In this document: positions 21,448-30,230 of the stretch, piece by piece | Position numbering within the stretch: position 1 is the first letter of the stretch | Layout: each line of letters begins with the position of its first letter | Assembly (NCBI GenBank): GCA_001695595.3 | Contig: MBPM02000104.1 | Location: 62,001 to 126,000, forward strand | DNA: 64,000 bases | From: Plasmopara viticola | Lineage: Eukaryota; Oomycota; Peronosporomycetes; Peronosporales; Peronosporaceae | Direction: 5' to 3' | The notes under the pieces: generated by a model | What the model saw: the letters and a program-made list of their open reading frames with translations, nothing else | Database searches by the model: none | Told to the model about the DNA's origin: nothing | Program-made: the position numbers and the translations under genes

Positions 21448-21766
21448 GACGCACGGTATTGAATTTCAAGCAGCGAATCATGATCAATTGCAAGGATTTT
21501 CGGATGCGGACTGGGCCGGAGATACAATGTCGCGAAGGAGTACAAGCGGCTACGCCTTTATGATGAGCGGTGGATGTGTCAGCTGGAAGAGCAAGAAACA
21601 GCGTACGGTGGCACTGTCGTCTACGGAAGCTGAATACATGGCATTGTCAGAGGCTACGCAAGAGGCAATATGGCTCAAGGCGTTTATGTGTGAGCTGGGA
21701 GAGATGTCCCCGGATACAGCGGTCAAGATTTATGAAGATAATCAAGGCTCGATTGCACTAGCGAAG
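21448..21766 (+). pseudogene. IIa-2 RNase H middle fragment
   Basis: After ACAAG the reading resumes as THGIEFQAANHDQLQGFSD. It includes [30 protein letters not shown] and EDNQGSIALAK, and is cut at CGAAG by Ib-1. The remaining C-terminus is at 39778-40044. Confidence 0.93.
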
Positions 21767-21965
21767 TATTGAGGGTTATGGGTTTCAGGTAACGTACACA
21801 ACCCAACCCGGTCCAATCCGAACCGCGGTTCAACATAGTTTTTACTTTTTACGATTTAAGGTAATTACGTTATGTAGAATGAGTGGTTACGAGTTGTAGG
21901 ACTTTAAACCCCAATAAATCAATCACTTCCAAATTTACTTCCTCTCAGTCAAGTGTCTTCGCGTT
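21767..21965 (+). repeat. 5' LTR of Ib-1, left part
   Basis: TATTGAGGG onward, 199 bp, ending GCGTT, which is also the left copy of the Ia-1 target duplication. It continues at 26701. Confidence 0.94.
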
Positions 21966-22304
21966 TGTTGCAGGTGGACAGCTCACCGGTGTCTTATGGG
22001 TTCAGTGGGTACACTGTACCACTTGTACCCATTAACCGGTTAGACCGAACCGGTCCAATACGATCACACGATGATTAGACGAGTAGGTTGATTGGACGAG
22101 TAGGGAATGATTGTGATTAGATGCACTAAGTGATAGGATGCACTGCTGCGTGTCTTTAGCAGCAACCAAACTAACTCCGATAAATCAATCACTTCTGAAT
22201 TTCCATTCAACCCCCAACTTCCTTCCTTCGCCTCGGCTGCCTCGCTCACGCTTCGGCTGCCTCACCTCCGTCTTTCATCAAGCCCTCAGCATAACCTTTC
22301 TTCA
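21966..22304 (+). repeat. 5' LTR of Ia-1
   Basis: TGTTGCAGGTGGACAG to CCTTTCTTCA. It includes the AATCAATCACTT motif shared with Ib and Ic LTRs, and two copies of TCGGCTGCCTC near its end. Confidence 0.96.
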
Positions 22305-22318
22305 GGTTATGAGCCCAA
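22305..22318 (+). other. Primer-binding site, Ia-1
   Basis: GGTTATGAGCCCAA against the LTR; gag ATG at 22309. Confidence 0.85.
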
Positions 22319-25300
22319 ATACCATGTCCTCTGCCCAAGACGTCTCCACCAAGGTCTCCATCGACAAGTTCAACGGCGACAACTACGCCACCTGGAACCG
22401 CTACATGCGTGGCGTGTTCCTGACCAAGTCGGTGTGGAGTGTAGTGAACCGAGAGACGACGCCAAGCTTCACGGACACCCGGGCCAAGGACGAGTACGTC
22501 AAAGCGAGCAACATCGCGTTCGGACTGATGTTACTCCACATGGACGCGGACTATCACCATGTGCTTGACGACTGCGAGGAAGCCTGGGTCGCGTGGACTC
22601 GCTTGCGTACGCTGTACGGTGGGTCGCAGAAGGCTGGCCGCATCTACTTGAAGCGTCAGCTATTCAGCATGGAGATGACGGAAGGCGGCAATGTACTTCA
22701 CCATTGCAACGAGGTCCTGAACATCAGCGCCAAGCTCAGCAGCATCGGCGCCAAGATGGAGGACGAGGATGTGGCGATCTGCTTGTTGCGCAGTCTCCCC
22801 AAGAGCTACGAGAATGTCGTGCTCAACTTGGAGATGAGCAATGCGGAGCTGCGGACGCAAGACGTGGTAAAAGTGCTCACGAACGAGCACATCAAGCGGC
22901 AAGGCGAAAAGACTGCGGCGATCAAGGTCGAAGACGCAGCGAAGGCTTTCAATGCCGAGCGCGAAACTCGTCGCTGCTCTTACTGTGGAAAATTGGGGCA
23001 CGTCATCGACAAGTGCTGGACCAAGCAGAAGGATGAGAATCGAGGAGGTGCACGACGCGGTCGAGGTGGCCGCGGTGCCAACAACATTGAGAGGCGCGAC
23101 GACGATGACTACGACTACGTCGCGTTTGCGGTCTCCATGGAGTGTGGAGTGTCGACGGGCAAGAAATTCCAAGGCACATGGGCGATCGACAGTGGTGCGA
23201 CACACCACATCTGCAACGACAAGAACAAGTTTGTTGACATCAACTTGCGCGATGAAGGCGAGCTCACCGTGGCCAACGGCCACACTGCCAAGATTTTGGG
23301 AGTCGGGACTGTTGTGCAGCAAGTTGCCTTGCCCAACGGCAAAACCCGCGACATTCGCATCGAAAACGCGCTCTACGTTCCAAGCATGAACAAGAACCTG
23401 CTGTCTGTACCCCAGATTAACAGTAGTGGTCAGTTCAAGGTGGTCTTTGATAGTGCAAAAATGCACATCGCGCGCAAGTCGTCGCGGAAGATCGTCGCTG
23501 CAGCGGACCTGGTCGACGGCCTGTACTGGCTTCGAGTTCCGCATGCAAGCGCAAACTCCGTGTCCAAGGTGTCGATCAATGGGGTCGATCTCCATGCGCG
23601 AATGGGTCACGCTCCGAACGACGTGCTTCGGAAAATGGTTTCAAGCGGCATGATAACGGGTGCAAAAATGCCCGCGACGTCGAAGAATTCGAGCGGGTGC
23701 CGCGGATGCCAACAAGGAAAGATGGTCCAGAAACCATTTCCGAGCAACCCGAACAAGCCCAAGTACAAGCCATTCGAGTTTCTTCACTTCGACATTTGTG
23801 GGCCCATGGAAGAAGAATCACTTGGAGGCAGCAGATATTTGCTGCTGATCACTGATGAAGCCAGCAGTTGCATGACAGGATTCTGCTTGCGTACCAAGTC
23901 GGAAAGCGAAGGCTGCTTGCGCAAGTTCATCACCAAGGTGGAGCGACAGTTTGATGCCAAGGTGAAATTCGTGCGTCATGATGGAGCCAAGGAATTCGCG
24001 ACCAACTCGCTCAAGACATTCTACGACGACCATGGCATCGACGTCCAGCCAACGGTTCGGTACGCGCACCAGACCAACGCTACCGCGGAACGTGCCAACC
24101 GAACCATCGTGACGATCGGCCGCAGCATGCTTCACTATGCTGGTTTGGACAAAATGTTCTGGGCGGAAGCGGCGATGACGGCAATCTACATCAAGAATCG
24201 ACTGCCGTCTCCAAAAGCTCCTGGCAAAACGCCGTTCGAGATCGTGTACAAGTCCAAGCCCAACGTGAAGCACATGCGAATTTTCGGGTGCAAGGCATAC
24301 GTTTTGACACCGAAGGAGAAGCGACTCAAGTGGGACCCCAAGGCTCGTGAAGGTATTTTCCTGGGCTATGAAGAACGTTCGGAGGCGTATCGCGTTTATG
24401 ACATCGAGGCGGGGCAGGTGGTCATATCTCGCGATGTCACTTTCGACGAATCGACCTTCGACGGCGCCAACGATCGCGACGAAGATGAAGATGTCGATAA
24501 TGCCGCAGATATTCTGGACGACCTCGACATTTCAAGCGATCATGGCATGCGAATCTTCAAGCAGGCGGGGAAGCGGAAAACGCGTTCTGAACCGGACACT
24601 CGCGAAAAGGTTCGCCGCCCTCGTCGTAATGCTGGACTGGAAGAAGCAAGCGCACCTGGAAGCGACTCGGACAGTCAAGATCAAGGGCGATCGGCTTCGG
24701 CTCAAGAAGAAAAATCGGAAGATATTGAAGAAGACGACTCAACTCCGCCTATGTTTTGGCGTGCAAGTGCGAATGCTGTGGAAGCAAGTGACAGCGCCGA
24801 ACCGAAGACGTTTCAAGAAGCTGTGAATGGACCCGACCAAGTTCACTGGCGCAAGGCAATTCGCGCGGAACTCAAGTCGATGCGACTACGTGGTGTGTTT
24901 CGTGCTGCGAAATTGCCCAACAACCAACGTGCGGTGGGAACCAAGTGGGTGTTCAAGATCAAGCGCAAAGCCGACGGATCCATCGAGAAGTACAAGGCTC
25001 GACTCGTCGCCAAAGGTTTCGTGCAGAAATATGGGGTCGACTACACTGAGACGTTTTCGCCGGTGGTCAAGTACGTCACTTTGCGGATGATCATCGCCCT
25101 CGCCAAGCACTTCGGATGGCCGCTGGACCAGCTCGATGTTGTCACAGCTTTCCTGTACGGCTTGATGAAGGAGAAAGTGTTTTGCAGCGTTCCGGAAGGC
25201 GTGGAGCTCGACGACGGATTCGACTGCGTGGAACTGCTCAAGGCGATCTACGGTCTCAAGCAAGCTTCTCGAGTGTGGAACGAGACTTTCGATGAGTATG

Positions 25301-26349
25301 TGCGCTCCATCGGATTTCGAGTCTCAAGCTATGACCCGTGCCTGTACATCAAGGTTGTCGACGACGAGTGCGTGCTGATGCTGGTGTACGTGGACGATGT
25401 TTTGGTGACCGGAAGTTCGGCGACGTTGATTGCGGAAGTCAAGCAACAACTCAAGTCACGCTTCGAGATGACCGACAGCGGCAAGTGTTCCTTCATTCTC
25501 GGCATCGAAGTGGTCGACAACGCGGATAGCAGTGTCACTCTGTCCCAAGCTCGCTACATCAACGACATTCTCGAGCGATTTGGCATGGACAAGTGCAAGC
25601 CTGCGTCAAGTCCGGTCGATCTCAGCATGAAGTTGGTTGCAAGTAATGCCTCAACCAAGTTGGACGCGCCATTTCGTGAAGCCGTTGGCGCACTCATGCA
25701 CCTGATGACTTCGACTCGCCCGGACATTGCTTTTGCGGTTGGATATGTGTCGCGCTTCATGGAGAATCCCCAAGTCGAGCACTGGATTGCGGTCAAGCGG
25801 ATCTTTCGTTACCTTCAAGGCACCAAGTCGCACGGGATCCACTTCACGCCAGCCAAAGGTATCGACTTTCGCGGCTACTCCGATGCGGACTGGGCTGGTG
25901 ACCACAATGATCGCAAGTCAACTTCGGGTTACCTATTTCAAGTTGCCGATGGACCAGTGTCGTGGGGATCCAAGAAGCAGTCAAGTGTGTCTCTCTCCAC
26001 GAGCGAAGCCGAGTACATCGCACTCAGTTTGGCGATTCAAGAAGGCAAGTGGGTGCACAACCTTTTGTGCGAGATTTTGACGGCTGCGGGCGAAGACACT
26101 CCCGACTTGAAGATCTACGAAGACAATCAGTCGTGTATCAAAATGACCAAGAACCCCGTAAACCATGGCCGCGCCAAGCACATCGACATCAAGTACCATC
26201 ACATCCGTGATGAAGTCAAGCGCGGCGAAGTGATCGTCGAGTACTGCGAGACTGCGACCATGTTGGCGGACATCTTGACCAAGGGACTCGGCGGACCTCG
26301 TCACAAGGACTTGACAACGGCACTTGGCGTTCACGCGTGCTCGCATTGA
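22309..26349 (+). CDS. Ia-1 Gag-Pol polyprotein, intact
   Basis: 1346 residues. Gag of the copia UBN2 type comes first ([18 protein letters not shown]), then zinc knuckle C223-C236 and a basic RG-rich stretch ([13 protein letters not shown]). Protease active site D294 follows. Integrase has HHCC residues H429, H434, C464 and C467 and core residues D495, D558 and E594 with the D-D35E spacing. An acidic hinge leads to reverse transcriptase (YVDD at 1027-1030) and RNase H (D1192 in YSDADWAGD). It would assemble particles, copy the RNA and integrate the cDNA. I chose the primer-site ATG; the frame is open upstream into the LTR (to 22138) and a second ATG at 22324 is close by. The stop TGA lies against the polypurine tract GAGGGGGCG. 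Confidence 0.95.
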   Translation: MSPNTMSSAQDVSTKVSIDKFNGDNYATWNRYMRGVFLTKSVWSVVNRETTPSFTDTRAKDEYVKASNIAFGLMLLHMDADYHHVLDDCEEAWVAWTRLRTLYGGSQKAGRIYLKRQLFSMEMTEGGNVLHHCNEVLNISAKLSSIGAKMEDEDVAICLLRSLPKSYENVVLNLEMSNAELRTQDVVKVLTNEHIKRQGEKTAAIKVEDAAKAFNAERETRRCSYCGKLGHVIDKCWTKQKDENRGGARRGRGGRGANNIERRDDDDYDYVAFAVSMECGVSTGKKFQGTWAIDSGATHHICNDKNKFVDINLRDEGELTVANGHTAKILGVGTVVQQVALPNGKTRDIRIENALYVPSMNKNLLSVPQINSSGQFKVVFDSAKMHIARKSSRKIVAAADLVDGLYWLRVPHASANSVSKVSINGVDLHARMGHAPNDVLRKMVSSGMITGAKMPATSKNSSGCRGCQQGKMVQKPFPSNPNKPKYKPFEFLHFDICGPMEEESLGGSRYLLLITDEASSCMTGFCLRTKSESEGCLRKFITKVERQFDAKVKFVRHDGAKEFATNSLKTFYDDHGIDVQPTVRYAHQTNATAERANRTIVTIGRSMLHYAGLDKMFWAEAAMTAIYIKNRLPSPKAPGKTPFEIVYKSKPNVKHMRIFGCKAYVLTPKEKRLKWDPKAREGIFLGYEERSEAYRVYDIEAGQVVISRDVTFDESTFDGANDRDEDEDVDNAADILDDLDISSDHGMRIFKQAGKRKTRSEPDTREKVRRPRRNAGLEEASAPGSDSDSQDQGRSASAQEEKSEDIEEDDSTPPMFWRASANAVEASDSAEPKTFQEAVNGPDQVHWRKAIRAELKSMRLRGVFRAAKLPNNQRAVGTKWVFKIKRKADGSIEKYKARLVAKGFVQKYGVDYTETFSPVVKYVTLRMIIALAKHFGWPLDQLDVVTAFLYGLMKEKVFCSVPEGVELDDGFDCVELLKAIYGLKQASRVWNETFDEYVRSIGFRVSSYDPCLYIKVVDDECVLMLVYVDDVLVTGSSATLIAEVKQQLKSRFEMTDSGKCSFILGIEVVDNADSSVTLSQARYINDILERFGMDKCKPASSPVDLSMKLVASNASTKLDAPFREAVGALMHLMTSTRPDIAFAVGYVSRFMENPQVEHWIAVKRIFRYLQGTKSHGIHFTPAKGIDFRGYSDADWAGDHNDRKSTSGYLFQVADGPVSWGSKKQSSVSLSTSEAEYIALSLAIQEGKWVHNLLCEILTAAGEDTPDLKIYEDNQSCIKMTKNPVNHGRAKHIDIKYHHIRDEVKRGEVIVEYCETATMLADILTKGLGGPRHKDLTTALGVHACSH

Positions 26350-26356
26350 GGGGGCG

Positions 26357-26695
26357 TGTTGCAGGTGGACAGCTCACCGGTGTCTTATGGGTTCAGTGGG
26401 TACACTGTACCACTTGTACCCATTAACCGGTTAGACCGAACCGGTCCAATACGATCACACGATGATTAGACGAGTAGGTTGATTGGACGAGTAGGGAATG
26501 ATTGTGATTAGATGCACTAAGTGATAGGATGCACTGCTGCGTGTCTTTAGCAGCAACCAAACTAACTCCGATAAATCAATCACTTCTGAATTTCCATTCA
26601 ACCCCCAACTTCCTTCCTTCGCCTCGGCTGCCTCGCTCACGCTTCGGCTGCCTCACCTCCGTCTTTCATCAAGCCCTCAGCATAACCTTTCTTCA
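26357..26695 (+). repeat. 3' LTR of Ia-1
   Basis: Starts TGTTGCAGG after GAGGGGGCG and ends TTCTTCA, then GCGTT. No difference from the 5' LTR by eye. Confidence 0.96.
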
Positions 26696-26700
26696 GCGTT

Positions 26701-26766
26701 AACGCAAACGACCCTTCACTTCGCTTCTTCAGCCTCCCCTTACCTTCCGGCCTCAAACGATTAACA
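26701..26766 (+). repeat. 5' LTR of Ib-1, right part
   Basis: 66 bp ending GATTAACA; with 21767-21965 it reconstitutes the 265-bp LTR seen at 39508-39772. Confidence 0.94.
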
Positions 26767-26780
26767 GGTTATGAGCCCAA
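26767..26780 (+). other. Primer-binding site, Ib-1
   Basis: GGTTATGAGCCCAA after the split LTR; gag ATG at 26771. Confidence 0.85.
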
Positions 26781-26860
26781 CGACCATGTCCTCCACGCAA
26801 GATGTCTCGTCAAAAGTACTTGTCGACAAATTCAACGGGGATAACTACGCTACGTGGTGC
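26771..26860 (+). pseudogene. Ib-1 gag N-terminal stub
   Basis: About 30 codons ([12 protein letters not shown] to YATWC) match Ib-2 at 41574. The frame then runs into an inverted fragment and stops at 27034, so no functional Gag or protease is made. Confidence 0.93.
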
Positions 26861-27019
26861 CGGTTCGGATTGGACCGGGTTGGGTTGTGTACGTTACCTG
26901 AAACCCATAACCTCAATACGCCCCCTCAATGCGAACCGGCTTGTATGCCAAGCGCCGCTGTCATGGTCTTGTGGCGCGGTCCTGGTAAGCCTTTTGTCAT
27001 AATGTCCGCCAGCATGTTT
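26861..27019 (-). repeat. Inverted copy of the Ib 3' end inside gag of Ib-1
   Basis: The reverse complement equals the last pol codons, TGA, polypurine tract and first part of the LTR, corresponding to about 39407-39566. Left junction shares CGGT (26861-26864) and right junction shares TTT (27017-27019) with the uninterrupted sequence in Ib-2. It replaces sequence equivalent to 41668-42390 plus 55908-56328. Confidence 0.93.
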
Positions 27020-28496
27020 ACAGCCATCGGCTAATACGACTGAATCAAGTAACAAGATTGACCTGCATGCACGATTGGGTCACGCACCTTGTGACGTGCT
27101 CCACAAAATGATTACTGGTGGAATGATTAAAGACGTTCGTGATGCATCAATGTCAACTTTGCCGAACATTTGTCGCGGGTGCCAAGAGGGCAAGATGGTC
27201 CAGAAACCGTTTCCAAGTAATCCTGACAAGCGTCGATTTTCCTCTTTGAGCTTCTCCACTTTGACATCTGCGGCCCAATGGAGCAAGTATCACTTGGGGG
27301 AAGCAAGTATCTCCTACTAATTGTGGATGAGGCCAGTGGATGTATGAAGGGTTTCTGCTTGCAAGCCAGATCGGACAGCGAAGATGCAATCAAGACTTAC
27401 ATTTTGAAGGTTCAGACTCAGTTTGGAAAGAAAGTCAAGTTCGTACGTCATGACGGAGCTCGTGAGTTTGCGACCAACTCGTTAAAGATTTTTTACGAGA
27501 ACAAGGGTATCGAGCAGCAGGTAACAGTCCCATATGCGCATCAAACCAACGGAACAGCTGAGCGCGCAATAAGGACGATTGTGACTATTGGACGCAGCAT
27601 ACTACATCACGCTAAGCTGGACAAGAGTTTTTGGGGAGAAGCCGCTATGACTGCAATATACATCAAGAACCGCCTTCCCTCACCAAAAATCAAGAACAAG
27701 ACTCCATTCGAGATCATTCACAAGCTCAAGCCAAGCGTTGGACATATGCGCGTTTTCGGGTGTCGGGCCTACGTTTTGACTCCGAAAGAAAAGAGGCTCA
27801 AGTGGGACCCCAAGTCTCGAGTTGGTGTGTTTGTGGGCTATGAAGAAGTGTCCAAAGCATATCGAGTCTACGACATTCAAACTCAGCAGATAGTGATCAG
27901 TCGGGACGTAAAGTTTGACGAATCAAGTTTTGGTGATTTGACATTTTTGACGACATTGAGGAAGCAAACATTGACTTCGACTCACTCGAAATAAAAGATG
28001 ACGGATTTACATACACGACGAACTTCAAGCAAACAGGTAAGCGCAAGTTGTTTGACGACATTGAGGAAGCAAACATTGACTTCGACTCACTCGAAATAAA
28101 AGATGACGGATTTACATACACGACGAACTTCAAGCAAACAGGTAAGCGTAAAGTTTGACGAATCAAGTTTTGGTGATTCGACATTTTTGACGACATTGAG
28201 GAAGCAAACATTGACTTCGACTCACTCGAAATAGAAGACGACGGATTTACATACACGACGAACTTCAAGCAAACAGGTAAGCGCAAGCAGCGTCAATCAG
28301 AAAGAGCTTCAAGTTCCGAGTATCGTGAAGCAGAACTGGATGAAACAAGTGCTCCTGAAGAAATGGACTCACGTCAAAACAAGCGACAATCTCGTATGCG
28401 ATCAAGACCTAGCATTAATCAAGAATCACAGGCTTCCGAAGACGAAAACACAGACTTAACTTCACCGACATTCTGGCGTGCGAGTGTGAACGCTGT
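27020..28496 (+). pseudogene. Ib-1 integrase and hinge region, multiply frameshifted
   Basis: The reading starts in the integrase N-terminal domain ([17 protein letters not shown]) and shifts frame near 27240 (KRRFSSLSF), then continues from 27278 as [13 protein letters not shown]. Core motifs VRHDGAREF and GTAERAIRT are present. A second shift sits near 27945 before the acidic hinge, followed by extra tandem copies of hinge sequence. The fragment ends at SVNAV where Ia-2 is inserted (GCTGT at 28492-28496). Both shifts also occur in Ib-2. Confidence 0.92.
27908..28287 (+). repeat. Tandem duplications in the integrase-RT hinge of Ib-1
   Basis: Three copies of an approximately 100-bp unit start at 27947, 28052 and 28187. 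The longer unit GTAAAGTTTGACGAATCAAG recurs at 27908 and 28148, 240 bp apart. Ib-2 has one copy at 57219-57359. The third copy has small substitutions (AATAGAAGACG for AATAAAAGATG). Confidence 0.92.
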
Positions 28497-28835
28497 TGAA
28501 GAAAGGTTATGCTGAGGGCTTGATGAAAGACGGAGGTGAGGCAGCCGAAGCGTGAGCGAGGCAGCCGAGGCGAAGGAAGGAAGTTGGGGGTTGAATGGAA
28601 ATTCAGAAGTGATTGATTTATCGGAGTTAGTTTGGTTGCTGCTAAAGACACGCAGCAGTGCATCCTATCACTTAGTGCATCTAATCACAATCATTCCCTA
28701 CTCGTCCAATCAACCTACTCGTCTAATCATCGTGTGATCGTATTGGACCGGTTCGGTCTAACCGGTTAATGGGTAGAAGTGGTACAGTGTACCCACTGAA
28801 TCCATAAGACACCGGTGAGCTGTCCACCTGCAACA
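28497..28835 (-). repeat. 3' LTR of Ia-2
   Basis: Reverse-strand TGTTGCAGG to CTTTCTTCA. It differs from the partner LTR at the equivalents of GGGTAGAAG/GGGTACAAG and GAATCC/GAACCC. Confidence 0.95.
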
Positions 28836-28842
28836 CGCCCCC

Positions 28843-29926
28843 TCAATGCGAACACGCGTGAACGCCAAGTGCCGTTGTCAAGTCCTTGTGACGAGGTCCG
28901 CCGAGTCCCTTGGTCAAGATAAGATGTCCGCCAACATGGTCGCAGTCTCGCAGTACTCGACGATCACTTCGCCGCGCTTGACTTCATCACGGATGTGATG
29001 GTACTTGATGTCGATGTGCTTGGCGCGGCCATGGTTTACGGGGTTCTTGGTCATTTTGATACACGACTGATTGTCTTCGTAGATCTTCAAGTCGGGAGTG
29101 TCTTCGCCCGCAGCCGTCAAAATCTCGCACAAAAGGTTGTGCACCCACTTGCCTTCTTGAATCGCCAAACTGAGTGCGATGTACTCGGCTTCGCTCGTGG
29201 AGAGAGACACACTTGACTGCTTCTTGGATCCCCACGACACTGGTCCATCGGCAACTTGAAATAGGTAACCCGAAGTTGACTTGCGATCATTGTGGTCACC
29301 AGCCCAGTCCGCATCGGAGTAGCCGCGAAAGTCGATACCTTTGGCTGGCGTGAAGTGGATCCCGTGCGACTTGGTGCCTTGAAGGTAACGAAAGATCCGC
29401 TTGACCGCAATCCAGTGCTCGACTTGGGGATTCTCCATGAAGCGCGACACATATCCAACCGCAAAAGCAATGTCCGGGCGAGTCGAAGTCATCAGGTGCA
29501 TGAGTGCGCCAACGGCTTCACGAAATGGCGCGTCCAACTTGGTTGAGGCATTACTTGCAACCAACTTCATGCTGAGATCGACCGGACTTGACGCAGGCTT
29601 GCACTTGTCCATGCCAAATCGCTCGAGAATGTCGTTGATGTAGCGAGCTTGGGACAGAGTGACACTGCTATCCGCGTTGTCGACCACTTCGATGCCGAGA
29701 ATGAAGGAACACTTGCCGCTGTCGGTCATCTCGAAGCGTGACTTGAGTTGTTGCTTGACTTCCGCAATCAACGTCGCCGAACTTCCGGTCACCAAAACAT
29801 CGTCCACGTACACCAGCATCAGCACGCACTCGTCGTCGACAACCTTGATGTACAGGCACGGGTCATAGCTTGAGACTCGAAATCCGATGGAGCGCACATA
29901 CTCATCGAAAGTCTCGTTCCACACTC
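28843..29926 (-). pseudogene. Ia-2 reverse transcriptase C-terminus and RNase H
   Basis: From [14 protein letters not shown] through [30 protein letters not shown] and EDNQSCIKM the sequence equals Ia-1. At 28917-28924 the plus strand reads CAAGATAAGATG where Ia-1's complement reads CAAGATG: a 4-bp insertion that shifts the frame after LADIL and removes the last approximately 22 residues. The native stop position would be 28843-28845. Confidence 0.92.
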
Positions 29927-30216
29927 TGTTGAGGATACTGTTGTCGAAGATGCTGGTGATGATACGCCTCGACCAGCGACTACATATCGGTAAGTACCGG
30001 TATCTGCAATCAGTTGATGACTGACTGAGGGAGCGGGTTCAAGATGGGCAAATGATCGGTTTCGGGATGGGAAGATGATTGCGCCCGGATGGTGAGTTGC
30101 TCTGATTGGCTTAGATAAATCATTGGCTTAGAGGTAGCATGTAGTTGTGAACTAAGGACCTTTTTAAATATATTCACTTTGCATTTTACCAACTAGTGCA
30201 CACTCGAGCTTCTTCA
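29927..30216 (+). repeat. 5' LTR of IIc-1
   Basis: It starts TGTTGAGGATAC followed by TGTTGTCGAAG, so the terminus is longer than in IIa and IIb by a 12-bp partial repeat of the LTR start. It ends CGAGCTTCTTCA. Confidence 0.95.
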
Positions 30217-30230
30217 GGTTATGAGCCCAA
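30217..30230 (+). other. Primer-binding site, IIc-1
   Basis: GGTTATGAGCCCAA after the LTR; gag ATG at 30221. Confidence 0.85.

Larger units (their letters stand above)
21966..26695 (+). mobile_element. Complete copia element Ia-1, potentially autonomous
   Basis: 4730 bp with 339-bp LTRs (21966-22304 and 26357-26695) that look identical, flanked by GCGTT at 21961-21965 and 26696-26700, inserted in the 5' LTR of Ib-1. The 1346-residue polyprotein has no stop or frameshift. Identical LTRs and an intact frame point to a very recent insertion. Confidence 0.97.

Noticed and set aside
22138..22308. Upstream extension of the Ia polyprotein into the LTR (57 codons from [11 protein letters not shown])
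   Set aside because: It lies in the LTR, where it would be part promoter or leader. The primer-site ATG, conserved in all elements, is a better start.
22660..23610. A 316-codon antisense frame over Ia gag, repeated at 36282-37232, 45477-46427, 49867-50817 and 54257-55207
   Set aside because: It recurs only because the sense gene recurs. It has no recognisable domain, lies fully antisense to Gag/protease codons, and its low stop density follows from the codon use of the sense strand.
26861..27034. Apparent novel protein tail RFGLDRVGLCTLPETH in Ib-1 gag
   Set aside because: It is an antisense reading of the Ib 3' end carried in by the inverted fragment.
27908..28287. Possible CRISPR-like or satellite array
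   Set aside because: Only three long, unevenly spaced copies without spacers, inside a copia coding region whose sister copy has a single unit.
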